Source: Daphnia carinata (taxonomy: Eukaryota; Arthropoda; Branchiopoda; Diplostraca; Daphniidae). Taken from it: a DNA stretch of 64,000 nt. Made by a program: the position numbers and the translations under genes. Under the pieces are notes generated by a model. That model was not told the origin of the DNA. It was given only the letters and a program-made list of their open reading frames with translations, and made no database searches. Below, piece by piece: positions 9,498-21,439 of the stretch. The first letter of the stretch is position 1; each line of letters opens with the position of its first letter. The stretch lies in NCBI RefSeq assembly GCF_022539665.2, contig NC_081338.1, forward strand, positions 6,002,446-6,066,445. The letters run 5' to 3'.

Positions 9498-12400
9498 ATG
9501 GCTTTGGAAGCAACGAAGTTTGTGAGAGATCAGTTAACATTTTCCAATTTAGCAAGCATGGACTGCCACGAGAGGATAAGGTTAGTTTACTCTTCGAGTT
9601 TCCGAAAATTGTTTCTCAGCTCAATAGAACCTGACAACGCGAGTTGTATTATTTGAACTGTAAAAAAGTTTTCATTTCAACTGACGTACCCTCTAAACAC
9701 ACAATGAGAGTTGACTCATATAAATGTTTTCCAAAGAACAGTCTAATTAATTGCCGCGACATTAGTCGTTAACCGCTCTACCTTTTTTTCTTTTAAATGG
9801 AGCTATAACAAGCAAAATTTAGTTTCTCAACCACGTGCTACTCACTTAGCGGCCAGCAAAGACAGACAGACAGACAGACTTACTACTTCTTTCTTTCTAT
9901 CGTGTTGTAGCTAAACAGCAAGCCAAAAAATTCTAGAAAACCTGCCAACTTAACTTAACAGGCCTCTTACCATGGTGTAGAAGGATGGTGAAACAACTCT
10001 TCGTTATAACGGCCTATCTCGGCTGAAGCCTGTTTGGGGTCTAGGTTATATATTGTCAGAGACGCCTAGTGGCTGATATTGAAGTAAAAGGTAAAGGCTG
10101 CACCTACTTGAAAAATCCCATTATACCTTATCCCATTACCTGTTACATATCAAAATTAACTTCTAACCTTTGTGTAGTTATATTATCGTATTTTTATGTT
10201 TAGTTCGTATAAAATGTGGAAGAAGTGGAAAAAAATCTTGTTTGTACTTGTTGTTTGTACACGCGCCGCGCGTGGTCAGTTTACGTTAGGAAAGGAGAAA
10301 AAGAAAGATTTATACTGGGTTCGAACTCGAGACTCCCGTACTATAATCGAGTGTTCTATCCATTAGACCACTGAATTTATAATTACTCTCCTACCACGAT
10401 ACTAGTATATCTCCTCAGTACTTCTAAGTACTGTAGTTCCGATGGTGGCGTCGGCTATATCTAACCTCAGTTAGGCCACACCCACCTCCTCTGAAACAGG
10501 CTTCATTCGAGATAGGCCTTAGAATGGAGAGTTGTTTCACCATCCTTCTACACCATGCTCTTACTCTCTTAGTTGCCATACTTGCCAAGTGATCACAATT
10601 GAGTAGTAACCAAAAAATCCAATTTGACAACGTTGCTTCAGCTATCTGCACCGCCTATATTTTCAAACGATCTGGCCAAAAAGAGCAACACCAACCGTTG
10701 ATCTTTTTTTTCTTAGTCAATAGGTAAAACGTTATTTTACTCTCGAGATTTTGTGAACGGTACCAGGTTTTTTAACGATCTACTATATTGTAGGTCAATA
10801 TACTCATTGCTTAAAATGGACCATCCTATCAAAAGTCTTCAGAAGACCAATATATTGGAAACACTTCCTGACACTTATTCTTGTCGTATGAGTGCTGCAG
10901 AAATAGTAGAGGACCTTAAAAGATGCTTTAATCCAGAGAATGACTTTATTAAAGGTCAGGAGCTACAGCAAATTATAGTTTACTATGCTGAACAAGCAGT
11001 TGAACCTGTCGGATGGCAAGCTCTGTGGATGTCTGATTCCAAGACCAGTTCATCTTTGAAAGCAAAATTTAAGAGTCCCATGTTAGTTGAGGTTTGCTTG
11101 AACATCAGTGTGCCTGTTGTTTCACTAATTACCCCATGTGTCATTTTTTAGGTAAACAATGTGGACTATCAGTCTTTGGAAGCCTTAGTTGAAATTGTGA
11201 ATGAAATGAACGAAGAGAAAAGCACAGAAACAGTCCTACTAACTGAGCTCCACCCCTTAAAACATCAAGAAAATGATGCCATCACTATTGAAGTGACTCA
11301 TAATGCCATTCAAAGGATAAGGTTTTTCTACAATCACCTTCTGCTTCCTTGGGATTGTGATGTTCAGGAAGACTGGTTTCAGTTTCATCTTCCTGTACGA
11401 GTTGGCATGTAACTCATCCTACATAATAATATTATCAAGTGGTTTGAAGTAAGGTCATTCAATTTGCCCATGCAGGTTCTGTGAATTGAGATCAGGCTTG
11501 CTGAATCAGGAAACAGTGGTACGATACCATTACCTTCTTTCAGAAGCAAATGAAATAGAGAAGAAATTGCAGGAAATGGCCCTTAAAGTTGAATTGTGTG
11601 ATGAGGAAATGGAGGATGAAGTGGTTGGAAGTATCACTGAGCTGAATTCAAAACTAGAACAGATACAGCAGGATGTTGAGATTATTTTGAACCCTTCTAC
11701 CAGGTTTCATTTATACATTTTTCCTATAAAACAAAAAGTGAAAATTATACCTTGTCATAGAATGCTTCTCTTTGGCTCAAAAGTGACTCGGGTGAAACAA
11801 AACAAAGACCCAGAAGTTTTGTTGGTAGTTCAGGATCAAACATGTATAAGCCTTCACCAAACTCTGAACCGTCTGGAGTCAGAATTTAGCCCACAATTGA
11901 ACATCAGGTATGATATATATGATTAATTTGTTTAATTGTTTAACCCGCCATTTCATATCTTTATTTTAAGATGCTATCCATCCTTACAAACGGCATTGGA
12001 TGACTGCCGAGTCGACGATGTTATCGTAATCTCCAAAGGAATTCATAATCTGTATAATGTAAATTCATTTCGTCACGGTGGTACTTTAATTGGTAATAGA
12101 ATCATAAAAAGATGCGTTTTTAAGTACCTTAATCACTCTTAATAACTCACATTCCGATTATTATTATTATTTTCTTCTAAGGCATTGGCGCAAAAGAAGA
12201 TATCGTTGTCCATCCTGGTTCAAATATAGAAGTGGGTCTAACTTTTGATGACGGAAATGTTGTTTTAAAGAACTTCACGTTATTAGTCAACAATAAACAG
12301 TCTGGAATTGCCGTAAAGGTAAAAGCTTTCATCAAACAAAAAGTATCGTGGACTAATGGAACTTTTGGCTTACAGGGAAACGTGTCAATGGAAAATTGTA

Positions 12401-12948
12401 CCTTGAGAGGTTCGAGCTTGTTTGACGAAACGAAAAATGGTGAAAACGATGTCGGTTCCTGGAAGGGCTTTTACGTTGCGCCACAAGGAAGACTGGTACT
12501 TAAACAAACTCGCATCGTTAGCTTCGATGTTGGCCTACGTGTGCGAGCCACGGGCCAAGTTTTTCTTTCTTCTTCGGAAGTCGAATCATGCAATATTGGA
12601 ATATTGGTAAGTCTGCATTTTAAGCCTGATGAAACCTGTATCGCTAAATAGTCTTGAAAACCAATTCTTGATTTCAGGCAGAGCAAGGAACGCGTATCCA
12701 GATAAGCAACTGCGAATTCAAACATTGCAAAGAGTATGCTATCGGTGTCGAAATGGATTCTGATTCCATCGGAGAAACTCTTGTTGGCGGATTAGAACTG
12801 TTACAGATGTAAGGGTTTTAGTTAAGACAAAAGAAAAATTAAAGGATTCAATTTACCGTTTTCTTCGTCCCTTAGGATTCCAGAAGCTTTCCATGTTAAC
12901 GATTGTCGCCTTACCGAGAATGAGGTTAACGTCAAGTTGGAGTACTGA
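9498..12948 (+). CDS. nesd: SHCBP1/nessun dorma-like cytokinesis protein
   Basis: Exons: 9498-9580, 10794-11091, 11152-11408, 11476-11703, 11761-11907, 11971-12092, 12182-12318, 12376-12606, 12678-12808, 12876-12948, giving 568 residues. The N-terminal half is helical with a coiled-coil stretch (about residues 215-290). The C-terminal half has repeated beta-helix turns, such as VSMENCTLRG and GRLVLKQTRI, typical of the SHCBP1 family. In flies the relative nessun dorma binds centralspindlin and acts at the cytokinetic ring; in mammals SHCBP1 binds Shc adaptors. The start at 9498 is chosen because exon 1 joins exon 2 in frame through an AG-G codon. Introns 4 and 7 are both 57 nt and free of stops in frame, so retention would be tolerated. 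Intron 1 carries a transposon. Human SHCBP1 is longer (672 residues). Confidence 0.85.
9971..10557. mobile_element. Non-autonomous inverted-repeat transposon in intron 1 of nesd
   Basis: The ends match in inverted orientation: CATGGTGTAGAAGGATGGTG at 9971, with its reverse complement ending at 10557. The similarity continues inward for about 75 bp with mismatches. The direct repeat CTCTTAC flanks both ends (9964-9970 and 10558-10564), a clean 7-bp target-site duplication. There is no transposase frame. The terminal CATG start resembles P-superfamily ends, but those usually make 8-bp duplications, so the family is uncertain. The element also contains a tRNA-like segment on the minus strand. 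Confidence 0.85.
10311..10377 (-). pseudogene. tRNA-like segment inside the intron 1 transposon
   Basis: On the minus strand, A-box-like TGGTCTAATGGATAG and B-box-like AGTTCGAACCC stand at tRNA spacing. Stem pairing is incomplete. It may be a captured tRNA fragment or internal RNA polymerase III promoter. Confidence 0.45.
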
Positions 12949-13042
12949 TTGCTTCTCTCGCCAACGCTTTATTCCGCAATGTTTTACGCATGTTATATTC
13001 CAGGATTACAGTGAGCTAAATTAATACATTTATGTGCAATTT

Positions 13043-15314
13043 TCAGTCAAACCAGCAACGTTGTAATTGCCGATAATGTTCAGTGGAAATTTTTATGTTG
13101 CCAGAGCGTTCCTTGCTTATTCCTAAAAACTTGCCCTGCTTTTTCAAAAACTCTTTACGAATCTCCTCTACAGCAGCATCGAGTGCCGGGGCCGTGTCTT
13201 CTTGTAGTACTACGATATCTTCACTTACAATTTCTGCATTCGATAACATGGCAACCGCAAAGTTCAGGTTATTCATTGCTGGAAATTTCTGTTCTACAAC
13301 TTGAGCACCAACAGTTGCTTGGGCGAATGAGCAATCATCTGGCAAAGCAGATTTGAAGTGACGAATGAACCATTGCAGTTTTCTTTCTGACTGGGCGCGA
13401 ACCTTAATCTTCACACTATTGGCATTGTTCTCTAGCATGAGGATACAAACATGCCCATACACTCCGAGATTGTAGAAGCATTGCATAGATGTCCAATAAT
13501 CCATGCTCAGCTGCTGAGTTACTTTTCTGAAACTCCGGAACGCGGATGAGACGATTGTTGATACCACTGCGTCCTCTTCCGCCGTTAAAAGTGATAACAT
13601 CCCAAAAATATTTCTCCGGAGGGACATCGGGTCTGTAACTTGGAAAAGCGAATTGAGTTTTTTGTTTTTTTTTTTTCAAAAGAAAATAGTTTAACCTCAT
13701 TACCTACTGTTGTCGGACAGAAATTCATATTCTTACTTCCTAGATCACTAAAATGCAATCGAACATTACCCAAACTTGACTGAAAAATTTGAGCGGGGCC
13801 GCTAGATAATTTACACGTCAACAATAGACTGCCCATTTCCTCCTCAATATCCACGAATCTTGGGATTGACGTCGTGACTATTTAGAGAGCTGGTTAATGT
13901 AGGAACAAAATATAGCACCAAGTAACAAAATAAAAATACCGATAACGATCAGGCAGGCATTGTGATCCAGTCTTCCATTGAATGATTTAGACGTTTCCAA
14001 AAGTTCTTGCATGGAGAACACAGTCGATGGACTTGGCACATTCCTCGCAATTTTGCCCGTGTAATAATAATCAACACGATAGTCTGTGCTTTCGTTCAGT
14101 AGTACGAAATAGCACGCGATGTCAGACAATGTCCTGAATTAAGTAATAACTTATTAATAGAAGTTTTGATTTTTTGGCGACCCAAGGCAACCTGGACTAC
14201 GTACTTTCCACTTATGTTGGTAAATGCACTACCTATAACCCACGAATTCGTCATGCAATCTAGAAACTGCCACAATCCAGATGTTTCTACAGGATTGATA
14301 AAGTCTTTTACTTGAGCAACTTCAGTTCCAGGTGTTATGGAATCTCCTTTTTCTAACGTTGTCGTGTATGACGGCTATAAAATAATAAAGTTTAATTGCA
14401 CACAACTAAATGTATGTACAAAAATATGAAGAATACCTACAGGTTGCAAATTGTTTGCCTTAGCTGTAACAATGTCATTCAGAGCTGTCAAGGCACGAAT
14501 GGCCAGGGATTTTCTGAATGAAATTTGCTTTTCCAGGAGGAGGAGGTTTTCATTTGCTTTTTTTGCTTGAGCTTCCAAAGCTTGGGCAACACTGTTTAGA
14601 GCCGATTCACCTTCCAACAAAGGGGGATCATCTTTGAATTTAACCTCCCAATCAGATTCATGAGTTACAATGATTTTCTCCTGTTGGAGTTCATTGTGAT
14701 TCAGATGGAGAACCACTTGAGGGTACCCCAGCAACTTTTCATCTTTGACTTCAACTCGTTTTGCATCAGGCCATGCTTTGATGACCTTAAGATGATATAT
14801 TAAAAAATATATATAAATATGAAATTAATACAGACTAGACAGTGCTTAACTTACAGATAAAGTCTGGAGGTCAATAATAACACAACCTTTGGTACAGGAA
14901 ATGGCAATGAGAAATTCCTTAGTAACACCGAACTGAAAGCTGTGGTAAAGCAAAATTTCAGAACAGTCTCTGAAGGGAAGCTGGCAACATTTTAGAAGTT
15001 TTTGTTGAAAAAATATCAGAATGTTTCCCTGAGACGTGGCTGCAACCACCATACAAGCCAAACTTTTATTTTTATCTGGAAAAATAGAAATTCAATATTT
15101 TAAAACAGAAAAACTCAATTGCTCGTTACCTAATTTCAGTCTTGCTTTCAAGGCTGCAGTCACTTGAGAAAAGCAAACTTCTGGGATATCAGACTGATAT
15201 GGATCAAGATCCGTTCGGAAGTTTCCCGGCATTGTGGGTTTTTGACAGGCACCGTTGTCAAGCTGGAACAAATGTCCGTAACGATTCGTGGATGTCAACA
15301 ACTGTTTTTGTCGT
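13043..15314 (-). CDS. FANCB: FANCB-like Fanconi anaemia core-complex protein (5-prime end unresolved)
   Basis: Exons in transcript order: 15314-15130, 15075-14855, 14785-14441, 14374-14205, 14133-13940, 13877-13704, 13632-13043. All junctions keep frame and about 625 residues are visible. The motif CQLPF followed by an acidic/hydrophobic stretch matches the beta-propeller part of FANCB, and the C-terminal part (NLGVYGHVCILML, then an alternating helical tail) has the same order as human FANCB. FANCB works with FANCL and FAAP100 in the ubiquitin-ligase module for interstrand crosslink repair. Human FANCB has 859 residues, so the N-terminal propeller is short here. The first exon is not certain: a possible one starts at about 15495 with donor GTACTT near 15471. 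FAAP100 is the main alternative identity. The gene faces nesd tail to tail, with 94 bp between stop codons. Confidence 0.6.
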
Positions 15315-15576
15315 CTGCAATGGGGGAATACATTTTACATAATACACAGACGACGTCAAATGGCAAACGATAGGCTCACTGTTAGGTTAAGCGTAGTACA
15401 TATCATATGGAAACCGAGTTCGTTGGTGTTATCGATTAAGGACGGCGCCTGAACGTTGATAACACGACAAGTACAAACTTCCATGTCCCATGCGCATTAC
15501 GGTCACTTCCTTTGCGCTTGTGCGCCAGTTTGCTTCGGTTGCTGTAGTAGGAAATTTAACAATTTATCGAAACGCC

Positions 15577-17272
15577 ATGGAATTACCTCATTGTCACGAA
15601 GGAAAAAAACATGTACCGGTTCCAACTGGTAAAAAATTGATCTATAAATTTATTTTGACACAAATTAAATGGTTTTTCATTAAAAGGGAAGTATGTTGTT
15701 GGCTGCACTGATTTAATGATTGGACCTAGTCAAGAAGATGGTTGCTTCCTCCGAATTTACTACCCTAGTCAACTAAAAGATACCCATGTAAATGAGAAAA
15801 TATACCTATTGCCTAACCTTCCAGGGTTATTTGTAATGTTCAAAATTTTCCACAGGAAAATTCCACCCGTTGGGCAAGCTGGCTCCCACACGAAAAGTAC
15901 ATAGAAGGCTACACGACAGTCCTAGGCATCATGCCTTTTTTTGGCAAGAAGTTAATATCATGGGCCTTTGGTAGTAAAATAGTGTGTATAGTACAAGATC
16001 TAGTCAATTAATTTTTATGTTTTTGAACCAGGAAATTCATACATCCCTGTGGTGGTTGATGCGGAGCCCTGTACAGAACAAAAATTTCCTGTGATTGTCT
16101 TTTCTCATGGTCTTACTGCCTGTCGAACAGCCTATTCCTTTTTCTGCTCAGATATTTCTTCCCATGGGTTTATAGTGGTAGCAACTGAACATAGGTTATT
16201 TTTTAAAGATGTACGATAGCATTCCGCTTTCAACGAGTTCACCATTCTTTTATTTTTATAGGGACGGATCCGCGTGCATGACCTACAGCCTTGAAAAAGA
16301 ACCAAACGCTAAAGGAGGTCTAGTCGAAAAATGGATTCCCTACAAGCCGATGCAATTCGAAAAAGATGATATGCCCTTACGACAAGAGCAATTGCAAATT
16401 CGTACCCGAGAATGCAGTCAAGCTCTCGATTTGCTTTACAAACTGGACGAAGGAGTCGAACTGGAACACGTTTTGTACTCATCAATGAATCTCGGAGCAT
16501 TCAAGGTTTTTATCACACACAAATTTCAAAGGTTATCACTAACAGGAAAGATTGGAAAAAATAAACAAACAGGATGTAATGGATCTGAGTACACCGATGA
16601 TTGCCGGGCATTCATTCGGTTCCGCCACTCTTTTACGCACATTAGCCGTCGATAAACGCTTCAAGTAGGTTGCGCTTATGTTGCCGAAAATAATGACCTC
16701 TAAATGTTAACGATTTCACAGAATTGGATTGGCAATGGACGCCTGGATGTGGCCGCTCAAAGACCAGCCGGAATTGGCTCAAGAAATCGAACAACCGCTT
16801 TTGTTTATCAACATGGAAGCCTTTCAGACTGCCCCAAATTTAAAAGCCATGAAACGCTTTACTGTGGATGCGGATCACACTGAACGTCGTGTAGTTACTT
16901 TGAAGTATGCCTCTTTCGTAAATTGACGCACTCGGCGTACCCGCATTCACAATATTTTTTGTTTAATTTTTACTTTAGAGGAAGCGTCCACAAGAACCAA
17001 GTTGATCTACCATTTTTATTACCTTTGTACCTGAGACGTCTAACAGGATCTCATTCGGCCATTGATCCCGTATTGGCCATGGAATTGAATAACCGCATCA
17101 CAATGCTCTACCTACGCAAACATTTGGGTACGTTCTTTTTTCATTTGCATCTGCCAAAAAAACAAAACAAGAAACATGTAAACGGTTCTTTACGACAGGC
17201 CATCCAGTGGATGAGGAACATTCGAAGCTGGTGGAGAAACATAGCGAATGGTTCTACGAAGGAATTCCCTAG
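15577..17272 (+). CDS. PAFAH2: PAF acetylhydrolase 2-like phospholipase, tandem copy 1
   Basis: Nine exons: 15577-15628, 15687-15787, 15856-15970, 16032-16194, 16262-16505, 16573-16664, 16722-16904, 16979-17127, 17199-17272; 390 residues, close to human PAFAH2 (392). The alpha/beta-hydrolase nucleophile motif GHSFG places Ser239, with Asp262 in AMDAWMWPL and His321 in GSVHKN, the same order and spacing as the family triad. It hydrolyses the sn-2 acetyl or oxidised short acyl chain of phospholipids such as platelet-activating factor. There is no signal peptide, so the intracellular form is likely; the N-terminal Met-Gly of mammalian PAFAH2 is absent. It is divergently placed to the FANCB-like gene, 262 bp apart. 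A possible AATAAA signal lies at 17880. Confidence 0.95.
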
Positions 17273-18575
17273 TCAAATCAGCCAAACGAAAGCCGTTGTG
17301 ATGACAAAAAGATCCGACGCAGTCACACTTTCGTTACTTAGAATAGATGAAATTCTTTCTTTTTGCAATAATGAAATGGCTTACGCAACTCTATATCTCA
17401 GTCTTGTTTCTTCTTGGTTTTTTTGTGCGTTATTCTTCCCCGTTTTTCTCATCGGCAGCATTTCCCTCGAATTTATGAAAGAGGCAGCTGTAGCTTCGAC
17501 GACTATTCTCTCTCGGGGATAGGCGCATGTACAAGGAAAATAACGTTCCACCACATGATTATTTTTTGAGAAAACAGGAAGCCCAATGCGTGAAACCCCG
17601 TCTGCCGTAAATTAGATCCTACCTGCACCTGCTCGATTACTTACATCTTAGTACCACGGTGCAATGCGAAGCATGCAGCGAAAAAAACAATCATAATGAT
17701 TGACTTAACGACCAACGTTGTATGACGAAAAACAATTTTCTTAAATCTGTTTTCCTTTAAAGCAAGGAAACGCGACGGGTTATTTTAAGAATACGCAAGT
17801 TTTTTTTCCATAATTAGACGACATTGAATTCTTTGCTAACTACGCCCTAAACCAGTTTTCGCCATTCGACATGTGAACAAATAAAATACCCAAAACGATT
17901 TCCAATCAATTGGCAACACAGTCTCACATTGTATAAACAATATTCACCTGCACTGACAGGTCGCTATCGTTTTCCCCCCCTTTCATTATCGTTTTCGAGA
18001 GGTTGTCTACAAGGTGAACGAGGTTTAGTTGCTGGGGCGGGACTCGTTTCGCAAAAACTTTCCCCGTGGCTTTTAATTTGAACGTCCTCACCATTCCACA
18101 AGCGACTTTGGTTTAGTGCAGCTCAGGCCTTCAGACTTCAACGTTAAAAAAAAAAATACATCTCCAGACTTCAAACTCGCTTCAAAAACCTGCACGATTA
18201 ATCAACGAGATCTCACAACAAAGTAAGACAAATCAGTTCTACAAAAAAAAAATATGTGTTCCAATAACTGGTGAAATCGCCAGTGACTATCGTATCTCCC
18301 ATTTTATTGGGTCACACAAGAACTCAGCAGACGACTGAAAGTCGGCACACCTTTTTCCTCTTAACATTTTACCTGCGGGGCTTTCAGTACGGATGAGCAA
18401 GAGAAAGTCGTTTTTAAAGAGCGCGTCATTTCGCTTTGAGTTGCATTCGGCGAATACACGTCGATGCGAGATCACTGAATAAAGGATGCGACTGTAACAA
18501 GTTTGACGTGCAAATCTGACTACGTTAACTAGTGTTTGTTGTGTAACAGGAAAAGGCGATTAAGAGGCTACCGTT
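17273..18575. other. Intergenic region between PAFAH2 copies 1 and 2
   Basis: AT-rich with short homopolymers. It should hold the 3-prime UTR of copy 1 and the promoter and 5-prime UTR of copy 2. I see no gene or repeat. Confidence 0.6.
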
Positions 18576-20251
18576 ATGGCATTACCGCATTGTTACAATG
18601 GCAAAACGCATCTACCAATCCCTTCGGGTAATTGAAAAATCGTTTCTTGAGAATTTGAAAAAAATTAAAAATTATTATTTTGGGTGTTACAGGGAAATAC
18701 GTCGTCGGTTGCACTGATATGATGACTGGGGGGGACACGGAGAATGGCTCGTTCTGTCGCATTTTCTACCCTACGAAATTAGAAGATCCTTACGTAGGTG
18801 ACGTCACTCATTGCTTTAACAAGTCGCTTTTATTTCGCCATTTTTTAAGGAATACTCTTCCCGCTGGGCAAAATACCTTCCCCACGAAATGTACGTCGAG
18901 GGTTTCACTAAGGCCGGTGGATTCCGAATTTATTTCCTGGGCAAAAGACTCATTTCATGGGCGTTCGGTACTCCAGAAGCCAAAATTTGTTTCTTTCCCC
19001 TTTCTATTTTAATGGAATCAAATGAATTTATAAACAGGAAATTCGTACATTCCGGTAGTGGAAGATGCTGATCCATCGGATGAACGAAATTTCCCCGTGA
19101 TAATATTTTCTCACGGTCTGAAAGCTTGCCGAACGACCTACTCTATTTTCTGTTCTGACATGGCTTCCCATGGGTTCATCGTGGCAGCCATTGAACACAG
19201 GTGCGATTCGTAAAAGAATTAAATAAAATGATTAAGAAAATGCGTTTTATCCACGTGAAGTTTGGCCAATTGAACAGAGACGGGTCTGCGTGCCTCAGTT
19301 ATAATTTGGAACGTGAAGGGAACAATAAATCGCTGGTCGAGAAATGGATCGCGTACAAGTCGACGTCTTTCGAAGGCGAGGAACTCGCCTTCCGGCAACA
19401 ACAATTGCAAATTCGTACCCGCGAATGCAGTCAAACTCTTGATTTACTTTTCAAATTGAACGAAGGCGCCCAAATTGAACACACCCTTCAACCGACGATA
19501 GATTTCGCCATGTTTAAGGTAACCCATAAAACGTTAAACAAGAAGAGATAAACAAATGTTTTCAATCGATAGGGCATCATGGATGTGAGTTCGCCTATTA
19601 TCGCGGGTCATTCTTTTGGTTCGGCGACTCTACTACGCACGTTAGGCGCCGACAAACGCTTCAAGTAGGTGTTCAGATTGGCCATTTGGGCGTGAACATT
19701 AAATGAATTATGAAATCGCAGAGTTGGTCTTGCCATGGACGCGTGGCTGTGGCCACTCAAAGACGAAATCGAATTGGCTCAAAATATAGCCCAACCCGTT
19801 TTGTTTATCAATTCGGAAGGTTTTCAAACTGTTCCCAATCTGAACACGATGAAACTTTTCATTGTCGACGCCGATCACACAGAGCGTCGCGTCGTGACTT
19901 TAAAGTAAGTATCGATCGCCTCTCGAGAGAAAAAAATTGATTTTCTTTTTTCTTTTCTCGCGCATCAGGGGTAGCGTTCACTACAGCCAAAATGACGTGC
20001 CTTGCTTATTACCGTGGTACATTCGCCGTTTTACATATCACTCGGCCATCGATCCCTTGGTGGCCATCGAACTCAACAACCGAATTAGCCTCCTCTACTT
20101 GCGCAAGCATTTGGGTACGTTTTTACGCCTATGAATGTCACCAACTCACGCACTCACTAACCCGTGATATCGAACAGGCCATCCAGTGGACAAAGAGCTT
20201 TCGAAATTGGTGGAACTGCACGCGGATTTGGTCGACGAAGGAATTCCCTAG
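18576..20251 (+). CDS. PAFAH2: PAF acetylhydrolase 2-like phospholipase, tandem copy 2
   Basis: Nine exons: 18576-18627, 18693-18793, 18850-18967, 19038-19200, 19278-19518, 19573-19664, 19722-19904, 19969-20114, 20178-20251; 389 residues. Every intron lies at the same codon and phase as in copy 1. The triad is intact: Ser239 in GHSFG, Asp262 in AMDAWLWPL, His321 in GSVHYS. The segment around residues 42-50 (TGGDTENGS) and the KSTSFEGEELAF stretch differ most from its siblings, while the C-terminus ends in the shared EGIP. AATAAA follows at 20483. This is a real gene and not a relic, since no frame is broken. Confidence 0.95.
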
Positions 20252-21439
20252 TCAAATCACAAGTGAAAGCTGTCGCTAAAAATTTACGCGAGCGGCTCAT
20301 TTCTTATTCACAAAAAATGCAAATTGTTTTTGTTTCTTGATAATAATGGAAAATGGCTAAGACAATAATGCATTCCCCCCCCCCATTTTTTGTGCCCGTC
20401 TCATCCGATGTTATAATCGTCTTTCACAGTGCCATTTGAGAGGCCTAATCACATGTAAGCTGCTTTCAGCCGTGGGAGAACAAATAAACTCGTTGAATTT
20501 GAATTTCTAATTGGCGTATGCAAACTCATTTTTGTGATTAAAATTATACCCGGGCCTGACGCAATTCAAAGAAATACTAAAAGAGTAAGAGTATTTTGGG
20601 CTTACCATAAATGAAAAATCCAACCGCAGGTGGCCGATTGGAGAATCCACGACGTTTCCGCGAAACACGTAGGCAATTCTATTTTTATTCAAAATGTTAA
20701 AAACTGCTTTTTTAAAGTTGATTTACTTTAGAACTAACCTTTCCTTTCTGTTACAATCATCTGATTGTAAAAGTTTCACCAAATATTACAGGTGTTTCAC
20801 TTTGGCTTTCCTGTCGTTTAAAATATCACGTATAAAACAACCAGCAGACCAATGAAACATTCGTTACCTGATATCCAAACTGTTGACTAAATAAATTTGG
20901 CTTCGTGTCCTTCACGGTAGCAGTACCAACAATAAAAACGGCAGACTAGGCCAAGAGAATGTTGGAATTGCCTACTGTAAAAAAAAAATAGATGTGAAAT
21001 CATAAACTTTCGTTTGATTATTTATTCCCAAACTGAGAGTACCTCTGACGACTTAGTCCAACCGCAACTGGGCACCGCGCATCTCGTGAAACAAACATCG
21101 GAGACCCTGGAATATTAATACATAAACTGAAAGGTGAGTGTTTGGTGAATAAATATCGAAATTCAATCTGTTTTTAAATCAAAGTGCTTAATCAATTTAA
21201 TTTCACATCAAACAAATGAGTGCATGAAGTCGGACGTAATGAAAGAATTTGACTCGTCCTACTCTTTGGCTTTAAACGTATTAAACACCTAAAACGAACA
21301 CGAGATATACTCGGCAGTTTATAGTGAAATTCAATTATATCCTAGACTGCGACGTTGGATATTCCGCACAAGCTTTACAATATCGCATTCTTTCGTATCA
21401 TTTCGTTGTTATTTCTCCCTAGAAAAACAATTTGTAACT
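20252..21439. other. Intergenic region between PAFAH2 copies 2 and 3
   Basis: No open frame with protein character. It includes the AATAAA of copy 2 and the upstream region of copy 3. Nothing else is visible. Confidence 0.6.

Noticed and set aside
13416-13854. Overlapping minus-strand open frames in the FANCB-like gene as separate genes
   Set aside because: They are other frames or intron read-through of the exons already modelled; splice sites join the main frame cleanly.
13878-13939. Membrane segment at the end of an open frame in the FANCB-like gene
   Set aside because: The hydrophobic stretch is translated intron. A donor at 13939 and an acceptor at 13878 remove it and restore the frame.
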